From NCBI GenBank assembly GCA_018798825.1, contig CP076354.1, positions 1,116,001 to 1,180,000 on the forward strand: 64,000 nucleotides of DNA. The letters run 5' to 3'. Positions 36,848 to 47,192 of the stretch are shown here, one piece after another. A model generated the notes under the pieces. The model ran no database searches. It was given only the letters and a program-made list of their open reading frames with translations, and had not been told where the DNA came from. The position numbers and the translations under genes were made by a program. Numbering within the stretch: position 1 is the stretch's first letter; the number at the start of each line of letters is the position of its first letter. Origin of the DNA: Ochrobactrum sp. BTU1 (GTDB lineage: Bacteria > Pseudomonadota > Alphaproteobacteria > Rhizobiales > Rhizobiaceae).

Positions 36848-36888
36848 CTGGAGCGGTGTGACAGTTTCAAGAGATCACCACGCTCCAG
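36848..36888 (-). terminator. Rho-independent terminator after hfq
   Basis: Arms CTGGAGCG and CGCTCCAG extended by GTG/CAC with a small bulge. The minus strand continues with TTTTTT. It separates hfq from hflX. Confidence 0.78.
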
Positions 36889-36920
36889 CATAAAACTGGT
36901 CAGTTATAAACTGATAAGCG

Positions 36921-37157
36921 TCAGACTTCCTCACCCTCGAACATCTGTACCGGCTGGCTCGGCATGATGGTCGAAATTGCATGCTTGTAAACAAGCTGCG
37001 AATGACCATCGCGACGCAGCAATACGCAGAAATTGTCAAAGGACGTCACGATACCCGTGAGCTTCACGCCATTAATAAGGAAGATGGTCAGTGAAATTTT
37101 CTGCTTGCGTACAGAATTGAGGAAAAGGTCTTGAAGATTTTGCGATCGTTCAGCCAT
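36921..37157 (-). CDS. hfq: RNA chaperone Hfq
   Basis: Hexameric RNA-binding protein promoting sRNA-mRNA pairing. It is 78 residues. Sm1 motif [21 protein letters not shown] and the Sm2 motif [11 protein letters not shown] (variant of YKHAIST) are present at about residues 13-33 and 58-68. The tail is short, as in other alphaproteobacteria. It starts at [10 protein letters not shown] with AAAGGAA upstream. The 208 bp before it contain its promoter and separate it from the glycosyltransferase gene. Confidence 0.97.
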
Positions 37158-37365
37158 TGTTTTTATTCCTTTAATCGATCAGCAGTTTGTTCGTTTAATG
37201 CCAGACGAACACGCGCACACACATAAATCAAGCACCCGGATTGCGCAAAGCCTGGCACTGATCGCAATTGCTGTGGAAAGACAACTGCTTCGCTCTTTAG
37301 CTTCGGTTAACAGGATGGGAATCTTTGCGCAACCAGCAAATTCAAATGCAGGTAAGCAATTCTTT

Positions 37366-38208
37366 CTAGGCACCAACGGATGAGCACTGATTTTGCTCGA
37401 AAGAAAGTGGCTCACCAAGCAGCGGTCTCACGCGGTCAATTGCCCACATATAGAAGCTTCCCGGTTGCATCGAGACGACTTCCTTATGCTTCTTATGGAT
37501 ATGAAAGCCAATGAAATCAGGATGTTTGGTAGGTTCAATCCCATAAGCCGGATCGTAAATCCGCGTCGCTTCCTTACCGACCCAGTAATAGAAATTCTCC
37601 TGCGGAGCTGCATTTCTGAAGATGCCATACTTGCGCGCCAGCCGGGATATGCCGTCATTTCCAAAAATAGTGATTCCAATGGCGGCGGGCGTAACTTCCT
37701 TACCGATCACGCGATAATAAAGCGGGCGCAGCTTTCCACGTCGCAATCCAAGCCAACGCGGCAACGGATAGCTGGCAGCCACATAAGCTTCAAATTCGCG
37801 GATAATCGGATGGTCATGCGGCAGATAAAGCGCGGATACGCCAACACGGAAGCGATTCTCGCGCGCGAGATATGGCTTTGACGGGTCGGGGTGAAACTGC
37901 TTGAGCAGGTAAACATCCGTATCGAGCCACACACCCTGCTTATGCTTCATCAGCATTATACGGAAAATATCGCTGAACTGAACGATCGTCGTCCGGCTGT
38001 GGAAATTCGGATAGCCGGGATCAAGACGCTTAAACACCAACTCAGGCAGAATGCTGCTGGCATCGTGCAGTTCGACGCCCGCTGGCACGTTCTCGATAGG
38101 CGCGTATGAAAACAGCTTCACACGCTGACCGGTCATCACCATCGATGCCAGACAGATGCGATCAACATCGCGCAGCCGCGGCCCATACCAGAAAGTGCAG
38201 ATATCCAT
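37366..38208 (-). CDS. Glycosyltransferase with DXD motif (capsular/LPS sugar type)
   Basis: A 280-residue protein of the DXD-containing sugar-transferase group (GT32-like or capsular polysaccharide synthesis type). The nucleotide-sugar/metal motif is GVWLDTDVYLLKQF near residue 95. Other features are IVQFSDIFRIMLM, YLARENRFRVGVSALYL and a late IGFHIHKKHK. No signal or membrane segment is present, so it is cytoplasmic or peripheral. The start is uncertain: ATG at 38208 (MDICTFWYGP) or a GTG three codons earlier, neither with a good ribosome-binding site. It sits between trkA and hfq, where rhizobia usually carry a D-amino-acid aminotransferase gene. Confidence 0.82.
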   Translation of the reverse strand: MDICTFWYGPRLRDVDRICLASMVMTGQRVKLFSYAPIENVPAGVELHDASSILPELVFKRLDPGYPNFHSRTTIVQFSDIFRIMLMKHKQGVWLDTDVYLLKQFHPDPSKPYLARENRFRVGVSALYLPHDHPIIREFEAYVAASYPLPRWLGLRRGKLRPLYYRVIGKEVTPAAIGITIFGNDGISRLARKYGIFRNAAPQENFYYWVGKEATRIYDPAYGIEPTKHPDFIGFHIHKKHKEVVSMQPGSFYMWAIDRVRPLLGEPLSFEQNQCSSVGA

Positions 38209-38282
38209 GAATGACACCGAGGAAGAAGAACTGCGGCATCATATAAAGATCAGCTAATAAAATAGATACATCAAATTGCTAG

Positions 38283-39659
38283 CTAGAAGAACTCGAGGCT
38301 TACGCGGAACATTTGCTCCACATGCTTGATAGCATCGGCGGTCGCAAAGATCACAACACGGTCTTTCGGCTTGATGCGAACATTGCCATTGGGCTGGATA
38401 ACCTGACCGTCGCGATAGATTGCGCCGATTCGCAGGCCTTCCGGCAGATCGAGATCGCGCAGAGGCGCACCGACCAGCGACGACGTCTCAAGCGCTTCCG
38501 CCTCAATGATTTCCGCCATGTCCCGATAGACACTATAGACGGCACGGATACGACCACGCCGGACATGCTGCAATATCTTCGATACGGTAACGGCTTTCGG
38601 ATTGATATAGGCGTCAATCCCCACCATGTGGGTAAAATCCTGATACGCAACCGTATTGATCAAAGCCATATTGGCCTTACAGCCAAGGCGCTTGGCCATG
38701 ATACTGGAGAGGATATTGACCTGATCCTGATTGGTCAGCGCCACAAAAAGATCGGCGTCCTCGATATCGGCTTCCTGCAAAAGTGCCTGGTCAAGCGCAC
38801 TGCCATGCAGAACCATGGTCCGGTTGAGCTGGTCGGCAATCGCGAAGGCGCGCTCGTGCTCGCTCTCGATCATCTTGATGCGCGTCTGCCACTTACGCTC
38901 TTCAATTGCCTTGGCGACATAAAGCCCGATATTACCACCGCCTGCGATAACAATACGATGCGCTTCCGGCTTCTCATGCCCGAACAATGACAGCGTTCTG
39001 CGGACCTGCTCACGGGTCGTGACGACATAGGCAAGATCACCGGCATGTAGTTGATCGTTGGAGCGTGGAATAAACAGGCTACCATTGCGCACAACGCCCA
39101 CGACTGTCGCAGCCAGTCCAGGAAAAAGGTCGGACAGCTGTTTCAGCGGCGTATTGATAACCGGGCATTCTTCCAGACATTCGATGGCGAGACCGATGAT
39201 CTTATCATCGGCAAATCGCAGCACATCGGTCGCGCCCTGTAAGGCGATGCGCCGCAAAACCACTTCACCGACCTCAAGCTCCGGCGAGATAATCACATCA
39301 ATGGGCAGGTTTTCGCGCAGGAACAGGTCCTGATATTCAGCTTTGAGATAAGACTGTGCGCGAATGCGGGCAATCTTGGTCGGCACATTGAAAACCGAAT
39401 GCGCCACCTGACAGGCCACCATGTTGACTTCGTCAGACAGCGTCACCGCAATAATCATATCGGCTTCGTTGGCACCGGCGGCCGCGAGCACATCTGGTTG
39501 CGAGCCATGGCCGACGAAGCCACGCACATCCAGCGTGTCACGGACAATCTCGATATGGCGCGCGGACGTATCAATGACGGAGACGTCATTTTCTTCGGCA
39601 GCAAGCCGCTCGGCAATACCATAGCCGACCTGCCCTGCTCCGCATACGATTACACGCAT
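38283..39659 (-). CDS. trkA: Trk potassium transport system NAD-binding protein TrkA
   Basis: Peripheral regulator of Trk/Ktr K+ uptake. It is 458 residues with two tandem RCK modules. The first Rossmann motif is VIVCGAGQVGYGIAERLA at the N-terminus, and the second is VIAGGGNIGLYVAKAIE near residue 235. Each is followed by a TrkA_C domain. No membrane partner (trkH) is in the window. It lies 21 bp downstream of ntrX, so it is probably in the ntr operon, as in other Rhizobiales. Confidence 0.96.
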   Translation of the reverse strand: MRVIVCGAGQVGYGIAERLAAEENDVSVIDTSARHIEIVRDTLDVRGFVGHGSQPDVLAAAGANEADMIIAVTLSDEVNMVACQVAHSVFNVPTKIARIRAQSYLKAEYQDLFLRENLPIDVIISPELEVGEVVLRRIALQGATDVLRFADDKIIGLAIECLEECPVINTPLKQLSDLFPGLAATVVGVVRNGSLFIPRSNDQLHAGDLAYVVTTREQVRRTLSLFGHEKPEAHRIVIAGGGNIGLYVAKAIEERKWQTRIKMIESEHERAFAIADQLNRTMVLHGSALDQALLQEADIEDADLFVALTNQDQVNILSSIMAKRLGCKANMALINTVAYQDFTHMVGIDAYINPKAVTVSKILQHVRRGRIRAVYSVYRDMAEIIEAEALETSSLVGAPLRDLDLPEGLRIGAIYRDGQVIQPNGNVRIKPKDRVVIFATADAIKHVEQMFRVSLEFF

Positions 39660-39680
39660 ATCATCCCGCCTACTTGAATA

Positions 39681-41042
39681 TTAAACGCCGAGCGACTTCA
39701 GCTTGCGATGCAATGCCGAGCGTTCCATGCCGACAAATTCAGCCGTACGCGAGATATTGCCACCAAAGCGATTGATCTGCGCGATGAGATATTCCTTCTC
39801 GAAACGCTCGCGCGCCTCACGCAACGGCAATGCCATGATGTGCTGATCGGATTCAGTCGGCGCGCGCGGCAGCGTGTCGCCAATTTCTGCAGGCAGAAGA
39901 TCAGCGGTTACAGGTGCTTCCGGATCATCGCCACGCGCCAGAATCATCAGGCGTTCAACATTGTTGCGCAGCTGGCGAATATTGCCCGGCCAGCTATGCG
40001 CCTGCAGAACTGCCATGGCGTCAGATCCGATTTTGCGCGGCTTGATACCGGCTTGTTCGGCAATCTGAGTCATGAAATATTCGACCAGCGATGGAATGTC
40101 TTCGCGGCGCGCTGCAAGCGGTGGCACATGCACAGGCACCACAGAAAGGCGATGGAAAAGGTCTTCGCGGAAAGTACCCTCGGCAATCATGCCTTCAAGG
40201 TTCTGTGCCGTAGAGGAAATGATGCGGACATCCACCTTTACGCGCTTGGTTCCGCCAACGCGTTCAAACTGCTGATCGACGAGAACGCGTAAAATCTTGT
40301 TCTGCGTTTCGCGCGGCATGTCGGCGACTTCATCAAGATAAAGAATGCCGCCATGCGCTTCTTCAAGCGCACCGACCTTGCGTTCACCACCATCCATTTC
40401 AGTGCCGAAAAGCTCAATTTCCATACGCTCTGGCGTAATGGTTGCAGCATTGACGGTCACGAATGGGCCATTGGCGCGGCTCGATTGCGCATGAATGGCG
40501 CGTGCCGCGAGTTCTTTACCTGCACCCGAAGGGCCGGTAATCATGATGCGGCTATTGGTTGGTGCAACGCGCTCGATAGTCTGGCGCAGCTGGTTGATCG
40601 CAAGTGACGCGCCAATGAGTTCCATACTGTTGCCGCCGCGCTTGCGCAGATTTGAAACCTCACGCTTCAGCTTCGACGTTTCCAGCGCACGTTCGGCAAC
40701 CAGAATGAGACGATCCGCCTTGAACGGCTTTTCAATGAAATCATAAGCACCGCGACGGATCGCAGACACAGCCGTTTCAATATTGCCGTGACCGGAAATC
40801 ATCACCACTGGCAGATCGGGATGCTGCTTCTTGATTTCATCGAGCAGCGCAAGACCATCAAGGCGGCTGCCCTGCAACCAGATATCGAGAAACACCAAAC
40901 GTGGCACGCGATCATCAATCGCCGCAAGCGCACTATCGGCATCAAAGGCTGTGCGGGTTTCATAGCCTTCGTCGCTGAGGATACCTGCAACGAGTTCCCG
41001 AATATCCGCTTCGTCATCAACTACAAGAATATCGGCTGCCAT
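39681..41042 (-). CDS. ntrX: Response regulator NtrX
   Basis: Partner of the NtrY kinase; in Brucella the pair is linked to redox/low-oxygen and nitrogen responses. It is 453 residues: receiver domain with Asp53 (VFLDIWLQ), AAA+ domain with Walker A GPSGAGKELAARA and ILYLDEVADM, and a C-terminal Fis-type HTH (NISRTAEFVGMERSALHRKL). The sigma-54 contact loop is degenerate: where NtrC in this window has [11 protein letters not shown], NtrX has EMDGGERKVGA, lacking GAFTGA. It is therefore unlikely to activate sigma-54 in the standard way. One base separates it from ntrY. Confidence 0.96.
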   Translation of the reverse strand: MAADILVVDDEADIRELVAGILSDEGYETRTAFDADSALAAIDDRVPRLVFLDIWLQGSRLDGLALLDEIKKQHPDLPVVMISGHGNIETAVSAIRRGAYDFIEKPFKADRLILVAERALETSKLKREVSNLRKRGGNSMELIGASLAINQLRQTIERVAPTNSRIMITGPSGAGKELAARAIHAQSSRANGPFVTVNAATITPERMEIELFGTEMDGGERKVGALEEAHGGILYLDEVADMPRETQNKILRVLVDQQFERVGGTKRVKVDVRIISSTAQNLEGMIAEGTFREDLFHRLSVVPVHVPPLAARREDIPSLVEYFMTQIAEQAGIKPRKIGSDAMAVLQAHSWPGNIRQLRNNVERLMILARGDDPEAPVTADLLPAEIGDTLPRAPTESDQHIMALPLREARERFEKEYLIAQINRFGGNISRTAEFVGMERSALHRKLKSLGV

Positions 41043-41043
41043 A

Positions 41044-43326
41044 TCAGTTCACCTGTCCAATTATCTCGTTTCCGGGATTTCCCTCTTCCACACCGGATGG
41101 ACCGGCGGAAACCTCAGGAAAGATCATACGTATCATTGCGCCACGTCCTCCGTGGAAATCTGCTGGCGCATCATGCAATTCCAAATGTCCACCATGGTCT
41201 TCCACGATCTTGCGGACGATCGCGAGGCCAAGACCCGTGCCTTTTTCTCGCGTCGTCATATAAGGCTCCAGGAGCTTCTGACGATCATCACCCGGCAGAC
41301 CTTTGCCGTTATCGATGACATCGACGATCAGGTTCCCGTCCGCCTTCATTGAGCGCACAAGAATATGCCCCTCGCCGCGCTCTTCCTTGGGAACAGCATC
41401 AATTGCTTCACTGGCATTCTTGATGACGTTGCCAAATGCCTGACCGAGCAAGCGGCTATCAAACGAACCAATCAGCTTTTCAGAACCATATTCATTGGCG
41501 AACTGAATATCCTGACGGCTGACTTCAATGAGGAACGATGCTTCCCGCAGCGCCTCGCGCATATCCATGGCCTTCATTTCAGGCTTGGGCATACGCGCAA
41601 AAGCGGAGAATTCATCGACCATACGGCCAATATCGCCAACCTGACGAATGATCGTATCGGTGCATTGATCGAAGACTTCGCGATCCTCGGTAATCACTTT
41701 GCCATAACGACGACGAATGCGTTCAGCCGAAAGCTGGATCGGTGTGAGCGGGTTTTTGATCTCATGTGCAATGCGGCGCGCAACATCAGCCCATGCAGAC
41801 GAACGCTGTGCCTGAACGAGATCGGTAATGTCATCAACGGTGACGACATAAGAGTGATCGTCGGATTCCGCATCCTCAACAGTTACCTGCACGTTGAAGG
41901 TACGCGCAACACCGCCACGAGTCATGCTGACCTGCTCGCGATGAACAGTGCGACCCGTCGTGCGGGCAACTTCAAAGGCCTGTCCGATTTCAGGAGCAAT
42001 GCTGCTTAGGCTCTTGCCAATTGCATCCTCTGAGCTGACCCCGAACATATGCTCGGCAGAACGGTTGAGGATCGAAATCGAGCCATCCGTTTCGATGCCG
42101 ATAACACCGGCTGTAACGCCTGAAAGCACGGCTTCGGAGAAGCGACGGCGTTCATCGATCTGGTCTTTGGCAGACAGAAGTTCGTTACGCTGGCTCTTAA
42201 GCTCGGCGACCATGTTGTTGAAGGTGCCCGAAAGCGCACCAACGTCACCATCCGACGAGCGTACCGGCACAGAAATATCGAGATTGCCAGCAGCCACATC
42301 ATCAGCAGCACCAATCAGCAGCCTGATCGGGCGCACCAGACGGTCAGCAACGGCAATACCGGTCCAAATAGCCGACAACAGAACAATGAGAGTCAGACCA
42401 AAATAGAGAAGCGCAAAAGCGATCTGGGTCGGGATGCGCGTAGCATCCATCTCCTGATAGCGTTCTGTGTTGGCTTTCATCAGACGCATTGCGTCCAATA
42501 TCTGCTGATCGATAGCCCGAACCGTATAAAGATACAGATCCGGTATTTCGCGCATCTTAATAACAGCGCCGACGAAGTTCAGATCACCCGGGGGGATGAT
42601 AACCGGCTTACCGTCAGAGGCTGTTTGCAGAGCATCTTCGGTAGGCGGTGGAAGACGTGTTTCCACACCAGTTTCGCTTTTAACGATAACGGTGCCGTCT
42701 TCACGAACCAGAAATGCACCGAGCAGCCCGCGGCCGCCGGCTTGGAGCGTCATATAGCGAATGAACCCGCCCCTATCGAGACTGTAAAGCGTGCGTTGAG
42801 CATCCAGCTCCTGCAGCATCGAAAAAGACGTGCTCTGCAAGTTAAGTGCCGTGTCGCGGAGATAGGAGTCGGCCAAACTCTGCGACGAACTCACGATATC
42901 GCGTGTATTCGTATCAAACCACCGATCAAGTCCGAGATTAAGCGTCACGGAAGCGACAATTGCCACCACGATTGCCGGAACGGCCGCAATCAATGAGAAC
43001 AGCGCGACGATGCGGACATGCAGACGAGAAGCTGCTTTTCCCGATCTGCGAGCCGATACGATACGGAAAATCTCGCGGCAAATCAGCAGGATAAGAAAAA
43101 CAATTAGCGCAACATTGACGATAACCAACGCAATCGTCACGTTGCGATCAGGCGTGATTGGCGTGATACCGATGAGGATGGCAAAAGAAATTGACGCTGT
43201 AACCAGCGCCAACACAACGGTAATAATACCGGGCAATGCAAGAAGCCTGCGCCCCTCACCGCCTTGCGATGATCGCCCCACCTTATCCATATCCGTCGTC
43301 AGATTCGCTGTATTCATGTTAACCAT
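41044..43326 (-). CDS. ntrY: Sensor histidine kinase NtrY
   Basis: Membrane sensor kinase of about 760 residues. I use the ATG at 43326 (GGGTAA upstream); ATG at 43317 or an upstream frame to 43359 are possible. N-terminal helices include LPGIITVVLALVTASISFAI and two more, then a periplasmic domain, another helix near LIVLLSAIWTGIAVA, HAMP and PAS domains. The kinase core has the phospho-His in [16 protein letters not shown], the N box FGNVIKNASEAID, and G boxes DNGKGLPGDD and GTGLGLAIV. It is 110 bp from ntrC, so it may have a separate promoter. Confidence 0.95.
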   Translation of the reverse strand: MVNMNTANLTTDMDKVGRSSQGGEGRRLLALPGIITVVLALVTASISFAILIGITPITPDRNVTIALVIVNVALIVFLILLICREIFRIVSARRSGKAASRLHVRIVALFSLIAAVPAIVVAIVASVTLNLGLDRWFDTNTRDIVSSSQSLADSYLRDTALNLQSTSFSMLQELDAQRTLYSLDRGGFIRYMTLQAGGRGLLGAFLVREDGTVIVKSETGVETRLPPPTEDALQTASDGKPVIIPPGDLNFVGAVIKMREIPDLYLYTVRAIDQQILDAMRLMKANTERYQEMDATRIPTQIAFALLYFGLTLIVLLSAIWTGIAVADRLVRPIRLLIGAADDVAAGNLDISVPVRSSDGDVGALSGTFNNMVAELKSQRNELLSAKDQIDERRRFSEAVLSGVTAGVIGIETDGSISILNRSAEHMFGVSSEDAIGKSLSSIAPEIGQAFEVARTTGRTVHREQVSMTRGGVARTFNVQVTVEDAESDDHSYVVTVDDITDLVQAQRSSAWADVARRIAHEIKNPLTPIQLSAERIRRRYGKVITEDREVFDQCTDTIIRQVGDIGRMVDEFSAFARMPKPEMKAMDMREALREASFLIEVSRQDIQFANEYGSEKLIGSFDSRLLGQAFGNVIKNASEAIDAVPKEERGEGHILVRSMKADGNLIVDVIDNGKGLPGDDRQKLLEPYMTTREKGTGLGLAIVRKIVEDHGGHLELHDAPADFHGGRGAMIRMIFPEVSAGPSGVEEGNPGNEIIGQVN

Positions 43327-43435
43327 GTTACCCAATAGCGTTGCATCTATGCAACGCATTGTGGCGAAAATGCAACGATTGTTTACAGCTTAGATAGGGT
43401 TTCGCGAAACTGTGAGCGGCTTATTGCCCATTTTC

Positions 43436-44905
43436 TTACTGCTTAGCACCCCGATAGATATTCACGCCAAGCTCTCTGATCTTCTTACGCAGCGTATTGC
43501 GATTAAGTCCGAGAATTTCTGCAGCCTTAATCTGGTTGCCCCGCGTTGCGGTCAGACAAGCAAGAATCAGCGGATATTCCAACTCCGCCAGCACGCGATG
43601 ATAAAGCCCTGGTGGGGGCAAATCAGCACCAAACGATGCGAAGTATCGCTGCATATTCTGCTCAACCACCTGCGTTATGGTGATGTTTTCAATGTCGCCC
43701 GCAACCGCAATTGGAATATCAGGCTTTGAAAGCTCTGATTTCAACTCGGTCTCGATGATTTCCGGCGAAATCTCATCCTGCGGATAAAGTGCTGAAAGCC
43801 TGCGCACGAGATTTTCGAGTTCGCGCACGTTACCCGGCCACGGATAGCGACGCATCATTTCAATGCCAGCAGGCGTAATGCGCTTTTCAGGCAGGCCTTC
43901 TTCGGCAGCGCGCTTGAAGAAATGACGAACCAGATCAGGCACATCTTCGCTGCGCTCACGAAGCGGCGGCAAGCGCAGTGGCACGACATTCAGGCGATAA
44001 TAAAGGTCTTCGCGGAACAGACCCTGTGCGATGAGCTGGCGCAAATCCTTGTTGGTTGCGGCCACGATGCGCACATCGGTCTTGATCGGCGTGCGGCCAC
44101 CAACCGTCATATATTCGCCCTGCTGCAACACGCGCAGCAAGCGCGTTTGTGCTTCCATCGGCATGTCGCCGATTTCGTCAAGGAACAGCGTACCGCCATT
44201 GGCCTGCTCAAAACGTCCGCTGGAACGGTTCTGTGCGCCGGTAAAGGCACCCTTTTCATGACCAAACAGTTCGGATTCGATCAGATCGCGCGGAATTGCA
44301 GCCATATTGATGGCAACAAACGGTCCTTTGCGACGGCGACCATATTCATGTAGCGCGCGCGCAACCAGTTCCTTGCCTGTGCCCGACTCACCTGTGACCA
44401 TCATGGTCAGGTCGGTTTGCATCATACGGGCCAAGACACGATAGATTTCCTGCATGGCGGGCGAACGGCCAACGAGCGGCATATTTTCTGCCTGCTCATC
44501 CTGCAACACGGCAGCTGGTTTATGCTTGGGCTCTGAAAGCGCACGACCAACAATATTGATGAGCTCTGTCAGATCGAACGGCTTTGGCAGATATTCATAA
44601 GCTCCCGCTTCCGAAGCCCGGATCGCGGTCATGAATGTATTTTGCGCGCTCATCACCACAATCGGCAGATCGGGGCGCATTTTCTTGATGCGTGGCAGCA
44701 GATCAAACGCATTTTCGTCTGGCATATTGACGTCGGTAATAACCAGATCGCCATCGCCAGCCGCCACCCAGCGCCACAGCGAGGTCGCGTTGGATGTAAC
44801 CCGAACATCGTAGCCAGCACGCGAAAGTGCCTGATTAAGCACTGTGCGAATTGCAGCATCGTCATCCGCAACGAGAATCGTACCTGTCGGACGTCCGGCA
44901 ATCAT
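43436..44905 (-). CDS. ntrC: Nitrogen regulator NtrC (sigma-54 activator)
   Basis: Sigma-54-dependent activator of nitrogen-assimilation genes, phosphorylated by NtrB. It is 489 residues: receiver with Asp58 ([13 protein letters not shown]), AAA+ with Walker [15 protein letters not shown], intact GAFTGAQNR loop and [10 protein letters not shown], and C-terminal Fis-type HTH ([18 protein letters not shown]). It overlaps ntrB by ATGA, indicating coupled translation. Confidence 0.97.
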   Translation of the reverse strand: MIAGRPTGTILVADDDAAIRTVLNQALSRAGYDVRVTSNATSLWRWVAAGDGDLVITDVNMPDENAFDLLPRIKKMRPDLPIVVMSAQNTFMTAIRASEAGAYEYLPKPFDLTELINIVGRALSEPKHKPAAVLQDEQAENMPLVGRSPAMQEIYRVLARMMQTDLTMMVTGESGTGKELVARALHEYGRRRKGPFVAINMAAIPRDLIESELFGHEKGAFTGAQNRSSGRFEQANGGTLFLDEIGDMPMEAQTRLLRVLQQGEYMTVGGRTPIKTDVRIVAATNKDLRQLIAQGLFREDLYYRLNVVPLRLPPLRERSEDVPDLVRHFFKRAAEEGLPEKRITPAGIEMMRRYPWPGNVRELENLVRRLSALYPQDEISPEIIETELKSELSKPDIPIAVAGDIENITITQVVEQNMQRYFASFGADLPPPGLYHRVLAELEYPLILACLTATRGNQIKAAEILGLNRNTLRKKIRELGVNIYRGAKQ

Positions 44906-46053
44906 GCGTTATCTCCTGTCTTTGCAGACATGCTTGGGCTCTTGGAGCCCGTGTTATCAGCAGAACTTTTCCATGCAGGCATCAGAATGCGGAACGTAGT
45001 GCGCGATGGATGACTATCGCACTCGATCACACCGCCATGATCTCCAATGATTTTGGCCACAAGCGCTAGTCCGAGGCCCGACCCATTAGTCTTGGTCGTT
45101 ACAAACGGATCAAACAGATGCGGCAGCATATCTTCCGGCACGCCCGGACCATTATCATGGACGCAAAACTCAAGTGGCAGCGCAACACGGTCACTGGCAC
45201 CCGGCACTTGCAGGCGAATGCCCGGACGATAAGCCGTCGAGAGCGTGATCTCGGCACCTTCACGGTCGCCAAGCGCCTCAGCAGCATTTTTCACCAGATT
45301 GAGAAAAACCTGCACAAGCTGATCTCGATTGGCATAAACCGGCGGCAGCGATGGATCATATTCCTCGACAAAGCGGATATGCCGCGCAAAACCGTTTCGC
45401 GCCAACGTCTTCACATGATCCAGCACCGAATAGATATTGACCGCCGTGCGCTCGATAGGTCGCTCATCGGAAAACACTTCCATACGATCAACGAGCTTCA
45501 CGATGCGGTCGGTTTCATCGGTAATCAACCGTGCCAATGCGCGGTCTTCATCACCAACCACCTGTTCAAGCAGTTGAGCGGCCCCGCGAATGCCTGAAAG
45601 CGGGTTTTTGATCTCATGCGCCAGCATGGAAGCAAGCCCCGTCACCGAACGTGCGGCCCCGCGATGGGTCATCTGGCGGTCAATCTTCTCCGCCATGGTC
45701 TTTTCTTTAAACAGAATAACCACAGCACCCGGCGTTTCGATGACCGGTGCCACGTAAAGATCGACAATGCGTTCGGCACCGAGTTTCGGCGATGAAATAT
45801 CGACACGATACTCGTTCACCGGAACCTGAGCGGTGCGAACCTGATCGACAAGAGCAAGCAACGGACTGCCGAAAGGCAAAAAGGATTCAAGACGGTTACG
45901 CGCCAGAATGGACGAACCCGAGCGAAAAAACTGCTCCGCATCCATATTGGCATAAACAATATGATTGTCGGCGCTGACCATGATGACAGGCTGATTGATT
46001 GCATCCAGAATGATTGCTGGAATGCCGTTCGTTTCACCTCTAACGCCCATCAT
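44902..46053 (-). CDS. ntrB: Nitrogen sensor kinase NtrB
   Basis: Soluble histidine kinase that phosphorylates NtrC under nitrogen limitation and is controlled by PII protein. It is 383 residues: N-terminal PAS domain ([20 protein letters not shown]), phosphoacceptor in [19 protein letters not shown] near residue 145, N box [13 protein letters not shown] boxes [11 protein letters not shown] and GSGLGLALV. The ATG at 46053 overlaps the dusB stop (ATGA). Confidence 0.96.
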   Translation of the reverse strand: MMGVRGETNGIPAIILDAINQPVIMVSADNHIVYANMDAEQFFRSGSSILARNRLESFLPFGSPLLALVDQVRTAQVPVNEYRVDISSPKLGAERIVDLYVAPVIETPGAVVILFKEKTMAEKIDRQMTHRGAARSVTGLASMLAHEIKNPLSGIRGAAQLLEQVVGDEDRALARLITDETDRIVKLVDRMEVFSDERPIERTAVNIYSVLDHVKTLARNGFARHIRFVEEYDPSLPPVYANRDQLVQVFLNLVKNAAEALGDREGAEITLSTAYRPGIRLQVPGASDRVALPLEFCVHDNGPGVPEDMLPHLFDPFVTTKTNGSGLGLALVAKIIGDHGGVIECDSHPSRTTFRILMPAWKSSADNTGSKSPSMSAKTGDNA

Positions 46054-47045
46054 GCGACCTTTCTGTCTGCTTCACGCAGAAAAACGCGGGTCAATGCCGC
46101 GATAACCGCTTCCGGATCGATGAGCGTCATGATTTCAGCCTTGTCTGCGGGAGAAAATGCTTCGACTGCATGGCGATCCAGATACCAGCCAAGATGCTTT
46201 CTTGAATGGCGAATACCCGTCTTGCTGCCATAATGGTCGAGCATATCTTCGTAATGTCTTATAATATAAGAAAGAATGCCATCTTCCGACCGCGGTGCGA
46301 AATCGCTACCTGCGATCAAGCCTGCAAGCCAGGGCTGACCATAGGAAGCGCGTCCGACCATCACGGCATCAGCGCCTGAGCGACGCAGCAATTCTTCCGC
46401 ATCCTCGCGTGACGACACATCGCCATTGGCGACAAGTGGAATCTTCACGACATCGCGTACCGCATGAATGGCGTCCCAGTCGGCTGTGCCTTCATAAAAC
46501 TGGCAACGTGTGCGTCCATGAACCGTCACCATCGCAATACCCGCATCTTCGGCACGCTTTGCAAGCTCCGGTGCGTTGATACTGTTTTCGTCCCAGCCAA
46601 GACGCATTTTCAGCGTAACTGGCACTTTCACGGCATTAACGGTTGCTTCAACCAACGTCATGGCATGATCAAGATCGCGCATAAGGGCTGAACCCGAATA
46701 ACCGCCTGTCACTTTCTTGGCAGGGCAGCCCATATTGATGTCGATAATATCCGCGCCCTCGCCCTCGGCGATGATGGCTGCTTCGCCCATCCAGTGCGCT
46801 TCGCGGCCTGCAAGCTGCACGACATGCGTGCCAAGCCCTTCGCCGGATAAGCGCAACATGCTTTCCCTATGGCGATTGCAGAGTTCAGCACTTGCCACCA
46901 TTTCCGAAACAACCATGCCCGCACCAGCCTCGGCGGCGCGCTTTCGGAACGGAAGATCGGAAACGCCCGACATGGGCGCGAGAAATACGCGGTTTGGCAG
47001 TGTCACACCGCGTATATTCAGAGGTTGTTCAAGGGTAGTCACCAC
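46050..47045 (-). CDS. dusB: tRNA-dihydrouridine synthase (NifR3 type)
   Basis: FMN enzyme reducing specific tRNA uridines to dihydrouridine. It is the first gene of the ntr operon, as in Rhodobacter and rhizobia (nifR3). I choose a GTG at 47045, giving 331 residues beginning just before [16 protein letters not shown]; a GTG at 47081 would add twelve odd residues. Family motifs are [33 protein letters not shown] with the catalytic Cys, [17 protein letters not shown] and [16 protein letters not shown]. It overlaps ntrB and is divergent from ispDF. Confidence 0.94.
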   Translation of the reverse strand: MVTTLEQPLNIRGVTLPNRVFLAPMSGVSDLPFRKRAAEAGAGMVVSEMVASAELCNRHRESMLRLSGEGLGTHVVQLAGREAHWMGEAAIIAEGEGADIIDINMGCPAKKVTGGYSGSALMRDLDHAMTLVEATVNAVKVPVTLKMRLGWDENSINAPELAKRAEDAGIAMVTVHGRTRCQFYEGTADWDAIHAVRDVVKIPLVANGDVSSREDAEELLRRSGADAVMVGRASYGQPWLAGLIAGSDFAPRSEDGILSYIIRHYEDMLDHYGSKTGIRHSRKHLGWYLDRHAVEAFSPADKAEIMTLIDPEAVIAALTRVFLREADRKVA

Positions 47046-47192
47046 GAAATGCCCATTTGATGTGCATGATGCAATTAGCACACACTTTAATCATTCAATG
47101 CATTGAACGCAAGGAAAAGCGCGTAGCTGCGATGATAAATCGATTGCCGTCTGGCAATTATTTGCGCAAGGCATTATTCCGCATGTAACTAG

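Noticed and set aside
37198..37383. A 61-codon frame upstream of hfq
   Set aside because: No ribosome-binding site or hydrophobic or domain pattern, and it overlaps the end of the glycosyltransferase gene on the opposite strand.
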